Shown: positions 12,830 to 21,134 of the stretch, in pieces | Position numbering within the stretch: the first letter of the stretch is position 1 | Layout: every line of letters begins with the position of its first letter | Assembly: GCA_002328585.1 (NCBI GenBank) | Contig: DCUV01000056.1 | Coordinates: forward strand, 1-32,874 | Direction: 5' to 3' | Origin: Spirochaetia bacterium UBA2205 | Lineage (GTDB): Bacteria; Spirochaetota; UBA4802; UB4802 | DNA length: 32,874 bases | The notes under the pieces: model-generated | What the model saw: only the letters and a program-made list of their open reading frames with translations | What the model was told of the DNA's origin: nothing | Database searches by the model: none | Position numbers and translations under genes: made by a program

Positions 12830-15199
12830 TTATTTCTTCAGCATGGTTACTATATCCCGTATCTGGTCTGCTTTTGGATGGTTTGGTTTCATGGACAAAA
12901 GCTTTTCAAAATGGTATATTGCTTTGTCATTGTTCTTTAACTTACGGTAGTATAGCATTCCCAATTCCTCGTGAGCATCAGCCAGTGAACTGTTAATCTG
13001 CAATGAGCGTTCAAATTCATTTGCAGCCTGTTCATACACACCTTTTTCCCTGTATGCTACTCCTAAAAAGAAATGAGCCTGATCATTCATGGGGGATAGG
13101 TCAATTGCGGTTTGGTATTCTTCTATAGCGTTATCCCACATGCCTGCTGCAGAATATGCATTGGCTAAATTGTAGTGGGCTTCAAATGATTTTGGCTCGT
13201 TGATAGCAGCCTGTTTAAATTGTTCAATGGCTTTATCATGAAGTTTGTTCTTTTTATAAAGATTCCCTAAATTAATGTATGCTTTAGTATAGTTGGGATT
13301 TTTGGTGATAGCCAGTGAATAGTATTCTATTGCCTTATTATCATCACCCAGACCTTCATATGCTTTACCCAGTTCATAGAGTGTTGGTGGGTCATCATTT
13401 TTAATGGATAAAGCTCGTGTATAAAGAGAAACTGCCTGTGCATAATTTTGTCTGGTTGCCGAAATCAGTCCCAGGTTAAAAAGAGCCTGAAAATATTCAG
13501 GATCAGCTTCTAGTGTTTTATTGTAAAATGTTTCAGCATTTGAGTATGATTTCATTTCATGGTAGGTTTCTGCAATTTTAAAAAGGGTGTCAGGATTATT
13601 AGGCCGTAGCTCCCTGTCTTTAGTAAAATAGTCCAGTGCAACTTTATAATTTTTTTGCTTTAAGTAGATGTCGCCCAGATTGAAATATGCCCTGTCTAAG
13701 CTAGGGTCCTGTTCAATGGATTGTTTTAGATCTTTTATAGCACCCTGCAGATTGTTCATTTTATAGTAAGCCAAACCTCGTGCATAGTATGCTTTTGGAA
13801 AAACTGGCTTTTCTTCAATAGCTTTGTTAAACTCAATAGCTGCCGCATTATATTTTCCTTCGGTATAATAGATGAGTCCTAAATGATAATGTGAATCAGC
13901 ATTTTTTGGATTTGCAATAATTGAATTCTGGAATGATTTTTTAGCTTCATCATCAATATGATTATGATAGTAGATTCTGCCCATCCAGTGATGTGAGTAA
14001 TCATCGGTTTTATCCACTTGAGTTGCTTTTGCGTATGCCTTGAGTGCTTCATCGTATTTTTTTTCTGCACGGTATTTATCGCCTAACTCACGCCATTTTA
14101 ACGCGGATTCATTAACAGCGTTTACTGATGATGGTTGTTGTGTGGCATCAGAAAGGTCTTTATCGCGGACAAGTGCTTGTGCCGGTGTATCATTTTTTTC
14201 ATTGCTGGCGATAGTTACCGGGGAAGGTTCTTTTTGTGCAAATACTGGTTTTTGCAGTTTTGCAAGTGCATTTGCATATTTATTCTTTAGATTCTGATCA
14301 TTGCTGTTATAGTTCAGCGCCTGCCGGTAATAGTCTACAGCTTTCCCCCAGTTTCCCTGTGATGCATAGATATCGCCTAATTTTTCTGCTGAAAGTGCAT
14401 CTCCCGGATCCTTTGCCAGTGCGGTTGAATAAGCGCCAATTGCTTCAGGGATTTTGTTCTGAGCAAGGTAGGCATCGCCCAGAGCACGATAGTATTTACC
14501 GGTTGCAGGGGAAAGTGCAATTGCTTTCTGGTATTGGGGTATTGCTTTTGCATAGTTTTTTTTGCGCATGTAAAGGTTGCCCAGATTATAGTAGCCTTCT
14601 GCATCATTGGGGTTGGCTTTAATTCCTTTTTTTAGAATATCCTCAGCACCTTTGTAATCGCCTTTTTTCATGCGTTGTTTAGCAATGTTCCAGTAACTTT
14701 CCTGATACGCAGGTGCAACCGCTATGGCGCTTTTATATTCTTTCAGTGCTTTTTCCAATTTTTCCTGGGTATCATAAACATTTCCTAATTTGTTATAGGC
14801 TTGCGGATATTTTGGAAAATATTTTTTTGCCAGTTCAAGCGTTTTAATAGCATTTTCATAGTCACCCTGTAATGCATAAGCATGCCCCAATTCATTAAGT
14901 GCATTGTAGTTATGGGGTTCTATTGCCAGCGCTTTGTTATAGTAGCCGATAGCTTTTCCAATATTGCCTATTTCTTTATAAAGGTTTCCCAGTTTGATGA
15001 GTGTTTCAACATCAGATGGGTTTGTTTCAAGGAGCTTTTCGTACAGTTCAATCTGTTTTTGGCGTATATCAACGATATCCTGTAACGAACTCTTTGACAA
15101 TTTTGTGTACAGATAGTAACCTGAAAAAAGAAGTAAAATGATACAAAGGGCTATCCCTGCAATTCTTACATAACGGTAACGGTCATAATAATATGCCAT
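12830..15199 (-). CDS. Large membrane-anchored TPR-repeat protein
   Basis: 789 aa. One N-terminal membrane helix (about 12-31) is followed by about twenty tandem 34-residue tetratricopeptide repeats, with the usual pattern of small and aromatic residues (AYNKLGNVYDTQEKLEKALKE and so on). A low-complexity linker of about 50 residues (around 320-370, rich in P, A, S and charged residues) splits the superhelix into two halves. TPR arrays are protein-interaction scaffolds and the partner is unknown. ATG at 15197-15199 follows AGGAG. The orientation suggests that the repeats are extracytoplasmic if the helix is an uncleaved signal-anchor. A second TPR protein lies upstream on the same strand, separated by a repeat element, so the two may work together. 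Confidence 0.85.
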   Translation of the reverse strand: MAYYYDRYRYVRIAGIALCIILLLFSGYYLYTKLSKSSLQDIVDIRQKQIELYEKLLETNPSDVETLIKLGNLYKEIGNIGKAIGYYNKALAIEPHNYNALNELGHAYALQGDYENAIKTLELAKKYFPKYPQAYNKLGNVYDTQEKLEKALKEYKSAIAVAPAYQESYWNIAKQRMKKGDYKGAEDILKKGIKANPNDAEGYYNLGNLYMRKKNYAKAIPQYQKAIALSPATGKYYRALGDAYLAQNKIPEAIGAYSTALAKDPGDALSAEKLGDIYASQGNWGKAVDYYRQALNYNSNDQNLKNKYANALAKLQKPVFAQKEPSPVTIASNEKNDTPAQALVRDKDLSDATQQPSSVNAVNESALKWRELGDKYRAEKKYDEALKAYAKATQVDKTDDYSHHWMGRIYYHNHIDDEAKKSFQNSIIANPKNADSHYHLGLIYYTEGKYNAAAIEFNKAIEEKPVFPKAYYARGLAYYKMNNLQGAIKDLKQSIEQDPSLDRAYFNLGDIYLKQKNYKVALDYFTKDRELRPNNPDTLFKIAETYHEMKSYSNAETFYNKTLEADPEYFQALFNLGLISATRQNYAQAVSLYTRALSIKNDDPPTLYELGKAYEGLGDDNKAIEYYSLAITKNPNYTKAYINLGNLYKKNKLHDKAIEQFKQAAINEPKSFEAHYNLANAYSAAGMWDNAIEEYQTAIDLSPMNDQAHFFLGVAYREKGVYEQAANEFERSLQINSSLADAHEELGMLYYRKLKNNDKAIYHFEKLLSMKPNHPKADQIRDIVTMLKK

Positions 15200-15233
15200 T
15201 GTGAACTCCTATAAAAAAGAATTATATACCCCT

Positions 15234-15322
15234 GTCATTCCGGGCTTGGCCCGGAATCTCTTTTGCTTATATTAGATCCTGAAATGATCCTGAAAACAGT
15301 TCAGGATATGGTTCAGGATGAC
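15234..15322. repeat. Composite palindromic repeat element between the two TPR genes
   Basis: GTCATTCCGGG-CTTGG-CCCGGAATC (15234-15258) is a near-perfect palindrome related to the copies at 12076-12138. About 30 nt on is CCTGAA (15289-15294) with TTCAGG (15300-15305), followed by a partial repeat TTCAGGATGACA. The whole begins TGTCAT and ends ATGACA, an inverted pair, so it looks like a small non-autonomous element. It fills most of the 174-nt gap between the TPR genes, and its hairpins may also stop or stabilise transcripts. Confidence 0.5.
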
Positions 15323-15373
15323 AAACAGTAAGTATTCTCATCCTGCTTGATTACGATGGTATCATCCCGGCAC

Positions 15374-16087
15374 TTATAATTCATCATCACGATATATCTC
15401 TTCTAATTTGTTCTTTGTCTTTTTGGTTTCATGCCCTGCCTTTTTATCCTGAGCTTCGCGTTGTACTTCGTCAAGCGTTATTCCTCCTAAATGCAATGCC
15501 TCTTCAATAGAAACATCGCTTCCTGGCGGCGGCAAAACAAACTTTGGGTCCCTCAATAATTCAATAACTCTTTTTATCTTTTCATATTGTGGATCTTCAG
15601 GAGCTATCGCCAAAAATTTTTCCCATGACTCAATTGTTTTTTCCTTGTCCCGCAACAGCATAAGATAGGTAAGCCCTATGTGATAATAGGTAAATTTTAG
15701 TTGAGGATTAAGGCTAAAGGCTTTTTGAAAATAATTGATAGACTCTTCAGGTTGTTTTTTGTAATAAAATACCTGCCCTATACGAAATGCATCCTCAGCA
15801 CTTTTAGGATTTAATTCCAGCGCTTTTATATAAAGCTGCAACGCACCATCATAGCGCTTCTTATATAAAAAGATATCGCCTAAATATGAATAGGCAAGCG
15901 CATTTTCAGGATTATTTTTCAACTCCTCCTGGAACAGAAGTTCTGCAATCTCAAATTTTTGCTGGTAAAAATATTTCACGCCTTTTTTGTAAGGAGTATC
16001 GTCATCTTTTTGTAGAGCAAATGAAAAAGGCACAATTAATCCAATTGCTATGAAAATGACTATGATGTGGATGGGTGTTTTTTTCAT
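15374..16087 (-). CDS. Exported TPR-repeat protein
   Basis: 237 aa. An N-terminal signal peptide (MKKTPIHIIVIFIAIGLIVPFSFA, likely cleaved after Ala24) precedes about four TPR motifs (residues 30-170: ALAYSYLGDIFLYKKRYDGA, DAFRIGQVFYYKKQPEESI and others). A charged C-terminal tail of about 60 residues has a predicted helix (IEEALHLGGITLDEVQREAQ). Probably periplasmic. Upstream of the large TPR protein on the same strand with a 174-nt gap holding a repeat element, so co-transcription is possible but not certain. Function unknown beyond a scaffold role. Confidence 0.8.
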   Translation of the reverse strand: MKKTPIHIIVIFIAIGLIVPFSFALQKDDDTPYKKGVKYFYQQKFEIAELLFQEELKNNPENALAYSYLGDIFLYKKRYDGALQLYIKALELNPKSAEDAFRIGQVFYYKKQPEESINYFQKAFSLNPQLKFTYYHIGLTYLMLLRDKEKTIESWEKFLAIAPEDPQYEKIKRVIELLRDPKFVLPPPGSDVSIEEALHLGGITLDEVQREAQDKKAGHETKKTKNKLEEIYRDDEL

Positions 16088-16147
16088 AATTGTTTACTAT
16101 ATCGTCACTTTATAGGGTACTCATTGAGTAAAAACCGATTGTACACA

Positions 16148-16228
16148 TTAACAAAAAAGCATGGCAAAAATAAAGAAAATAATCAAAGACGTTATGGCAA
16201 GTAAAAATCGCTTAATATCAAAATTCAT
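16148..16228 (-). CDS. Possible 26-residue membrane peptide with strong ribosome site
   Basis: ATG at 16226-16228 lies 4 nt after AGGAGG, the best Shine-Dalgarno match in the window, and opens a 26-codon frame: MNFDIKRFLLAITSLIIFFI and six more residues, ending TAA 16150-16148. A short charged head plus one hydrophobic helix ending in Cys is typical of small membrane proteins. It lies 60 nt upstream of the exported TPR gene on the same strand and may be its co-transcribed partner. A plus-strand frame across the same DNA has no ribosome site. Confidence 0.5.
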   Translation of the reverse strand: MNFDIKRFLLAITSLIIFFIFAMLFC

Positions 16229-16365
16229 CGTACCTCCTGGAAATAGGATTCATAAAAAAGCAATAATATCAATAGGATATTGTAAATGTAATAAAACCTT
16301 ACCTTTAAAAAATAACCAATTATCAACCATGAGTCAAGTACTGGAAAAAATAAAAAAATATGCTG

Positions 16366-16394
16366 TTGACATTTTCATAAGATTGTATTATGAT
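16366..16394 (+). promoter_or_regulatory. Sigma-70-type promoter of the DHH phosphoesterase gene
   Basis: Perfect -35 TTGACA (16366-16371), 17-nt spacer and -10 TATGAT (16389-16394). Transcription would begin near 16401, leaving about 24 nt before the ATG at 16425. The rest of the 16229-16424 gap is AT-rich and shows no other element. Confidence 0.6.
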
Positions 16395-16424
16395 CAGCGC
16401 CATTAAAAATTATAAAAAATACCT

Positions 16425-17579
16425 ATGCCTAAAAAAGCTTTTACAACAGCAAAACAAAAAAATGACTGCATTGATGCAATCATTAATGAGATGGTTAACC
16501 GCAGTGCATTTCTTATTTTAGGACACGCAAATCCTGACGAGGATTGTGTCGCGTCAATGATTGCATTTGCCCTGCTTGCAAGGAAATTTGATAAAGAGGT
16601 GAAGATTTTTACTTCAAAGAAGATTCCACAAAATTTTAAATATCTTGTTGATATTGCTGTATATAACCGTATAGATGTTGTAATGGCCATTCCAAGGACT
16701 TTTATGGCTGATGCGATAGTTATCTGTGATACACCCAAGCCTTCCATGATTGATTCCAACCGTAAAGTACAGAGCATGTTACGTAATCCCGATGTACGGA
16801 AGATAGAGATTGACCACCATATGGGTGCTGATAGTGATTACGCAGGTGATGCCGGATACTGCCTTGTTACCGAGGCTTCTTCCGCAAGTGAGCTGGTGGG
16901 ACAAATAGCCATTAAGCTGCGAGCAAAGAAGGAGATTTTAAAAAAATATGTAATATTAGATCCCCTTTCACGTAACCTTGTGCTGGCTATTTTAACCGGT
17001 ATTATTGGCGATTCGCAAATGGGGCGCTATCTTAAGTCATCCCGTGAAAAAAGGATGTACAGGCTGTTCAGCAACCTTTTTAATACTATCCTGAATACTG
17101 CAACCATAAAAGAAGGCAATATCACCAATATGGATCAGATTTTTGAACAGTTGAAACAGGCTTCTGAAAATGAAAAGAGATGTTTTCAGTACATTAAGAA
17201 AAAGAGTAAGCTCTATAAATGGGTTGGGTATGCTGTTTTATCCGAAGAGGATATGCAATACCTTTATGACAATTTTGACGATGAAGATATTATATCCACA
17301 ACAAGGGCACTGGCAGATAAGTTAGCCGAAGATTCAGGAAAAATTGGTATGGTTGCTTATTATGATACAAAAGATAAATCGGATCTTATACAATTCAGAA
17401 TGAGACGTAGCCAGCATTATAAACAATATGATCTGAGAGATTTGTTAAAGATTATGCATATCCATAACGGTGGAGGCCATGAAGGGGCAATAGGTTTCCG
17501 ATTGCCTAAAGATGCTGTCAATGAGTATCAACACTATGTTGTAGCTATGGTAAAAAAGGTGAACAGCTTGCTGTCATGA
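16425..17579 (+). CDS. DHH/DHHA1 family phosphoesterase (NrnA-like)
   Basis: 384 aa. Metal-dependent phosphoesterase of the family that includes NrnA (nanoRNA and pAp hydrolysis) and c-di-AMP phosphodiesterases. Motif I is GHANPDEDCVAS (33-44), motif II is VICDTPKPS (99-107), motif III is the namesake IDHHMGAD (129-136), and the DHHA1 substrate-binding motif is NGGGHEGAIGF near residue 350. All metal ligands appear present. There is no membrane helix or PAS/GGDEF part, so it is not a GdpP type. A central helical insertion (about 195-260, with many Lys and Glu) is longer than in compact NrnA. The substrate cannot be decided from sequence. No Shine-Dalgarno precedes the ATG and the predicted leader is short. 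Confidence 0.85.
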   Translation: MPKKAFTTAKQKNDCIDAIINEMVNRSAFLILGHANPDEDCVASMIAFALLARKFDKEVKIFTSKKIPQNFKYLVDIAVYNRIDVVMAIPRTFMADAIVICDTPKPSMIDSNRKVQSMLRNPDVRKIEIDHHMGADSDYAGDAGYCLVTEASSASELVGQIAIKLRAKKEILKKYVILDPLSRNLVLAILTGIIGDSQMGRYLKSSREKRMYRLFSNLFNTILNTATIKEGNITNMDQIFEQLKQASENEKRCFQYIKKKSKLYKWVGYAVLSEEDMQYLYDNFDDEDIISTTRALADKLAEDSGKIGMVAYYDTKDKSDLIQFRMRRSQHYKQYDLRDLLKIMHIHNGGGHEGAIGFRLPKDAVNEYQHYVVAMVKKVNSLLS

Positions 17580-17748
17580 TGTATGGTATAAAGGGCTTAT
17601 AGTTTTATTTTTGGAAGAGTTGCCTGTGGCTGGCTTATAGCCTACCATAAAGAATGAAAATTATACAAACCGGAAACAATGCTCCCCGTGCCTTGTGACG
17701 GAGGGGGCAGATGAAGTTACTAAATCTATTTTTGGAGGAAAATATACT

Positions 17749-19626
17749 ATGAAGAAAATTATATCATGTCTGGTTATATTTATTAGTTTAGTGTTTTTTA
17801 TGTTTGTGCAATGCTCCAGCAAAGCAATAAAGGATATGGAACCAGAATCCAAGGGGGAGACGGCTGATAGAGCTTTGAAGGATGATGAAAAAAGTGCAGT
17901 AAGTAAGGATGCCCTCAAAGCTGATACCGCAACCAGGGAAGATATATATACTGAAGAAATGCCAGCATCAAAAGCAAAAAAAGGACTGCTTCCTGGTAAA
18001 GCTGAAATGACAAAAAAATCCCAGGGGGTTTCCGGATTAAAAGCAGGATTTGCTGATGATAATAAGCAGTTTAATTATTTTGTAAACTTTTTACAGATGT
18101 ATGCTGATAAGGTTACCCATTATCCCATGAACATTTCCGAAAGGATAATACTCTATTGTAAGGATACAGGGAATAAATCCGTACCAAATGCAAAGGTTAA
18201 GGTATATGCCGGCAATAAACTGATTGTAACAGGGAAAACGTATGCTGACGGTTCCTTTATGTTTTATCCATCAGAATATGCCGCAAACTATAAAAACTAT
18301 ACCATTACCTTTGAAGCTTTCAATACTAAGGCTGAAATCGCCATTGATAGACAGGGAAAACGTGAGCACACTGTTATAATGAAAGCACAACGGCCGCAGT
18401 ACAACAATGTTCCTCTTGATATTCTTTTTGTATTTGATACAACAGGAAGCATGGGCGAGGAGATTGCCCGTTTAAAAAAGACTATCGAAATTATCAATAT
18501 GAATATTGCCTCATTAACTGCAAAGCCTGCTGTAAGGTTTGGGATGGTGCTCTATAAAGATAAGGCTGATGAGTATGTAACAAAAGTTATTCCGCTTACC
18601 AGTAATTTAAATGAATTTCAGGATGAGCTTGCTAAGGTTTTTGCCGGCGGAGGCGGTGATGGCCCGGAGGATTTGCAAAGCGCTCTTTATGATACCGTAA
18701 AAAAAGTAAAATGGAATAACAATGGGATACGCCTTGCTTTTGTTATCACCGATGCTGAACCTCATTTAGATTATGGGTACAAATATACGTATGTTGATGC
18801 GGCTCATGATGCTAAAAGGGATGCTATAAAGATATATTCTATAGGTACTGGTGGGCTTCCCCTGATGGGTGAATTGGTATTACGGCAGATTTCCCAGTAT
18901 ACCCAGGCGCGGTATATATTTTTAACCTATGGTGAAAGTGGGGAAAGTGAAGGGGGCAAAGAGGGTAGCGTAAGCCATCATACTGGCGCTAACTTCCAGA
19001 CGGACAAGCTGGAAACAATCATCATACGATTTGCTAAAGAAGAGCTGGCATATCTTACCGACGAGCCTCTTGAAGAAGGTGAAGCATATTTTGATGCAAA
19101 AAAGGTTGAGGATGAAACCAATGAACAAACCTTGCAAAAACTTTTTGATATGGCGATAGCTCAATTAATTGATTATTCAGCCATAAACCTTCAAAAGGGT
19201 GAACCAACATCGGTATTGCCCATTAAATCATCTGATGAAACACTTGCAACCAATGCTGAATATTTTACCGAGCAGTTGTCCGTAGCACTGGGTAAAAATA
19301 AGGTGTTTACGCATGTTGAGCGTAAAAATATGCAGCAGATATTACATGAGATTGGGCTGGGACAAACTGGCATTATAGACGAGGCATCTGCCGCAAAAGC
19401 CGGGAAGCTTCTGGGTGCAAAGATGCTTGCTACCGGTACACTGTACCAGAAAAAAGACAGCTATGAACTGTTCTTAAAACTTATACGGGTGGAAAGCGCT
19501 GAGGTTTTATCTGCCACAAAAGCCATCATTGATAAACAATTGGGTGTTGCTGAAGGAATAAAAAAGGAAAAGCCTAAACAACAACCAAAGCCGGTAAAGC
19601 CAGTAAAAAAGAAAGCAACACAGTAA
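17749..19626 (+). CDS. vWA-domain plus CsgG/FlgO-like lipoprotein
   Basis: 625 aa from ATG 17749, chosen because GGAGGAAAA lies about 8 nt upstream and a signal sequence follows directly. An earlier in-frame start at 17695 would add 18 non-hydrophobic residues. The signal core FISLVFFMFVQ ends at Cys22 (spirochaete-like loose lipobox, Gln at -1). A charged linker follows, then a small beta-sandwich-like segment (about 130-210, PNAKVKVYAGNKLIVTG...). Next comes a von Willebrand A domain (about 222-420) with the metal site DTTGSMGEE at Asp230 and the GGGGDGPEDLQSAL loop. The C-terminal part (about 470-600) resembles CsgG/FlgO-type proteins: ALGKNKVFTHVERKN, LLGAKMLATGTLYQK. Probably a periplasm-facing or surface complex component. 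Convergent with the next gene at 9 nt. Confidence 0.75.
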   Translation: MKKIISCLVIFISLVFFMFVQCSSKAIKDMEPESKGETADRALKDDEKSAVSKDALKADTATREDIYTEEMPASKAKKGLLPGKAEMTKKSQGVSGLKAGFADDNKQFNYFVNFLQMYADKVTHYPMNISERIILYCKDTGNKSVPNAKVKVYAGNKLIVTGKTYADGSFMFYPSEYAANYKNYTITFEAFNTKAEIAIDRQGKREHTVIMKAQRPQYNNVPLDILFVFDTTGSMGEEIARLKKTIEIINMNIASLTAKPAVRFGMVLYKDKADEYVTKVIPLTSNLNEFQDELAKVFAGGGGDGPEDLQSALYDTVKKVKWNNNGIRLAFVITDAEPHLDYGYKYTYVDAAHDAKRDAIKIYSIGTGGLPLMGELVLRQISQYTQARYIFLTYGESGESEGGKEGSVSHHTGANFQTDKLETIIIRFAKEELAYLTDEPLEEGEAYFDAKKVEDETNEQTLQKLFDMAIAQLIDYSAINLQKGEPTSVLPIKSSDETLATNAEYFTEQLSVALGKNKVFTHVERKNMQQILHEIGLGQTGIIDEASAAKAGKLLGAKMLATGTLYQKKDSYELFLKLIRVESAEVLSATKAIIDKQLGVAEGIKKEKPKQQPKPVKPVKKKATQ

Positions 19627-19635
19627 TGGTAATGT

Positions 19636-21126
19636 TTACAGGTTAAAGGTGTACCATTCATCACAGCTGTTGCAATCAGGTTTGGTAGCTCTGTTTTGTT
19701 TATAGTCGTTGACAAAGTGCTGTTTTTGCTGTTCCCATAATGCTTTGAGATCATCATGCACTATGGTGCCGCGTTTGGCAGAGCCGTCAAAATCCTGCAT
19801 GCAAAATGCTACTCTTCCATCATATACAATATAAAGGTCCTGTTGCAGGTGCCAGCATGGCTTCCGCTGAAGAGGTGTTAAATCCGAATACCGCCTGTCG
19901 GTAATACGTCCTGTGTAGGTATTTTGTTTTTGTAAAATAACGGGAATTTTATGCTGTTCAAATAAATCATAGTAACTATCTAAAAATGGCTCCGTTTCAT
20001 TAATTTTCATAATCTGAACATACAGACGGTTGTTTTTATTGTTAGCCTGCAACATCTCATTCAGATGAATGACATTGGCATGTACGGTGCCAAAATGATC
20101 AGCATTGTGAAGCCTCTGATAGGTTTCAGAGTTATAGCCATTGATATTGACAATGGTTATTATTTTTTTATTCAGTGATGCTACTGTTGTGGCAAATGCG
20201 GTATCAGCGTAAATCCCATTTGTTTCAATGACTATGGTATGAATAAGCTCTTCATTGCTGCAAAGCTCAAGGATTTTAAAAAATTGCGGATGGAGTAAAG
20301 GCTCGCCCGAACCGCCAAAACACACTGTGTACGGAGTGTTAAAAGTGCGCATACGCTCAAGTATGGTCTGTAATGTGTTAAAGTCCATATCACCATGGTT
20401 GGGCGATAGTTGTTTTCGATAACAGAAGATGCAATCAAGATTACATCTGCCGCATAATTCAATGGTAACATAGGATGGCGTGGTAAATAGCACCTCGGGG
20501 TTATGATCAATGACTGTCTGGAGCGATTCATACTCCGGTATTATGCCGGTATGATTGATGATATTCTGCATGATGAGCCTATCGCGTATAGTGCCGGCTC
20601 TAAACTGTATCCTGTGCCAGCGTATGTCTGGCTCTTTATAAAAAAGTTCAACATCAAACTGATTGAGATTGCCTTTTATTATATCACACAGCGAATCGTT
20701 TGACTGAGGATGTGCTAATGGATTTTCAAGTGCAGACTTTGAAATGATCTCGCATGCGTAGCCTGACGGAAGGTTATACGAAAATGTAAATTCAGATAGA
20801 TACTGTAAATGGGTGTCAAGCATCTGACTGATTATTGAGCCTTGTAAAAATGCTGCATCGGCTGGGATTTTAATGACATGTATTGCCTCTGTCCTGGTAA
20901 AAAATGTATTCCAGAAATCAGGATTGTCACTGGTGGTGTATACAAATGGTGATTTTTCTTGCAATCTGCCATGGTACTGTGAAGGTATGCCATAGTGTAT
21001 TGTATCAATGGCAGGGATGGATTGTAGCTGTTTGGCAATGTAGTCCGGTATAAACTGTCCATTAAATGTCAGGCTGTTGTCATCATCAATAGAACTATCG
21101 ACAAAAATGAGTGCGTGTGTATTCAC
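19636..21126 (-). CDS. Radical SAM/SPASM protein, resembling the spiro-SPASM family
   Basis: 496 aa. The N-terminal domain of about 215 residues looks like a degenerate nucleotidyltransferase-type fold. The radical SAM core begins at TIELCGRCNLDCIFC with the CxxxCxxC cluster ligands Cys228, Cys232 and Cys235, then CFGGSGEPLLHP. The C-terminal SPASM region (about 415-490) has Cys residues in KPCWHL, AFCMQDFDG and PDCNSCDEW that would bind auxiliary Fe-S clusters. SPASM enzymes usually modify peptides or proteins. The N-terminal extension plus SPASM is the layout I recall for a protein restricted to spirochaetes. GTG at 21124-21126 follows AGGGAG. Last gene of the cimA-murI-ppiC operon (8-nt gap). 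The substrate is unknown. Confidence 0.85.
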   Translation of the reverse strand: MNTHALIFVDSSIDDDNSLTFNGQFIPDYIAKQLQSIPAIDTIHYGIPSQYHGRLQEKSPFVYTTSDNPDFWNTFFTRTEAIHVIKIPADAAFLQGSIISQMLDTHLQYLSEFTFSYNLPSGYACEIISKSALENPLAHPQSNDSLCDIIKGNLNQFDVELFYKEPDIRWHRIQFRAGTIRDRLIMQNIINHTGIIPEYESLQTVIDHNPEVLFTTPSYVTIELCGRCNLDCIFCYRKQLSPNHGDMDFNTLQTILERMRTFNTPYTVCFGGSGEPLLHPQFFKILELCSNEELIHTIVIETNGIYADTAFATTVASLNKKIITIVNINGYNSETYQRLHNADHFGTVHANVIHLNEMLQANNKNNRLYVQIMKINETEPFLDSYYDLFEQHKIPVILQKQNTYTGRITDRRYSDLTPLQRKPCWHLQQDLYIVYDGRVAFCMQDFDGSAKRGTIVHDDLKALWEQQKQHFVNDYKQNRATKPDCNSCDEWYTFNL

Positions 21127-21134
21127 AGTACTCC

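Noticed and set aside
12830..16087. The two TPR genes as one gene split by an element
   Set aside because: Each has its own signal or anchor sequence, the downstream gene has its own AGGAG-ATG, and the repeat family differs in detail, so they are two genes.
16161..16406. 81-codon plus-strand frame
   Set aside because: No ribosome site. It runs over the DHH promoter and lies opposite the small frame that has a strong AGGAGG.
17650..17715. GC-rich inverted repeat (GCTCCC with GGGGGC) before the vWA gene as a terminator or riboswitch
   Set aside because: The stem is short with a G-U and a large loop, there is no T-run, and it matches no riboswitch consensus I know.
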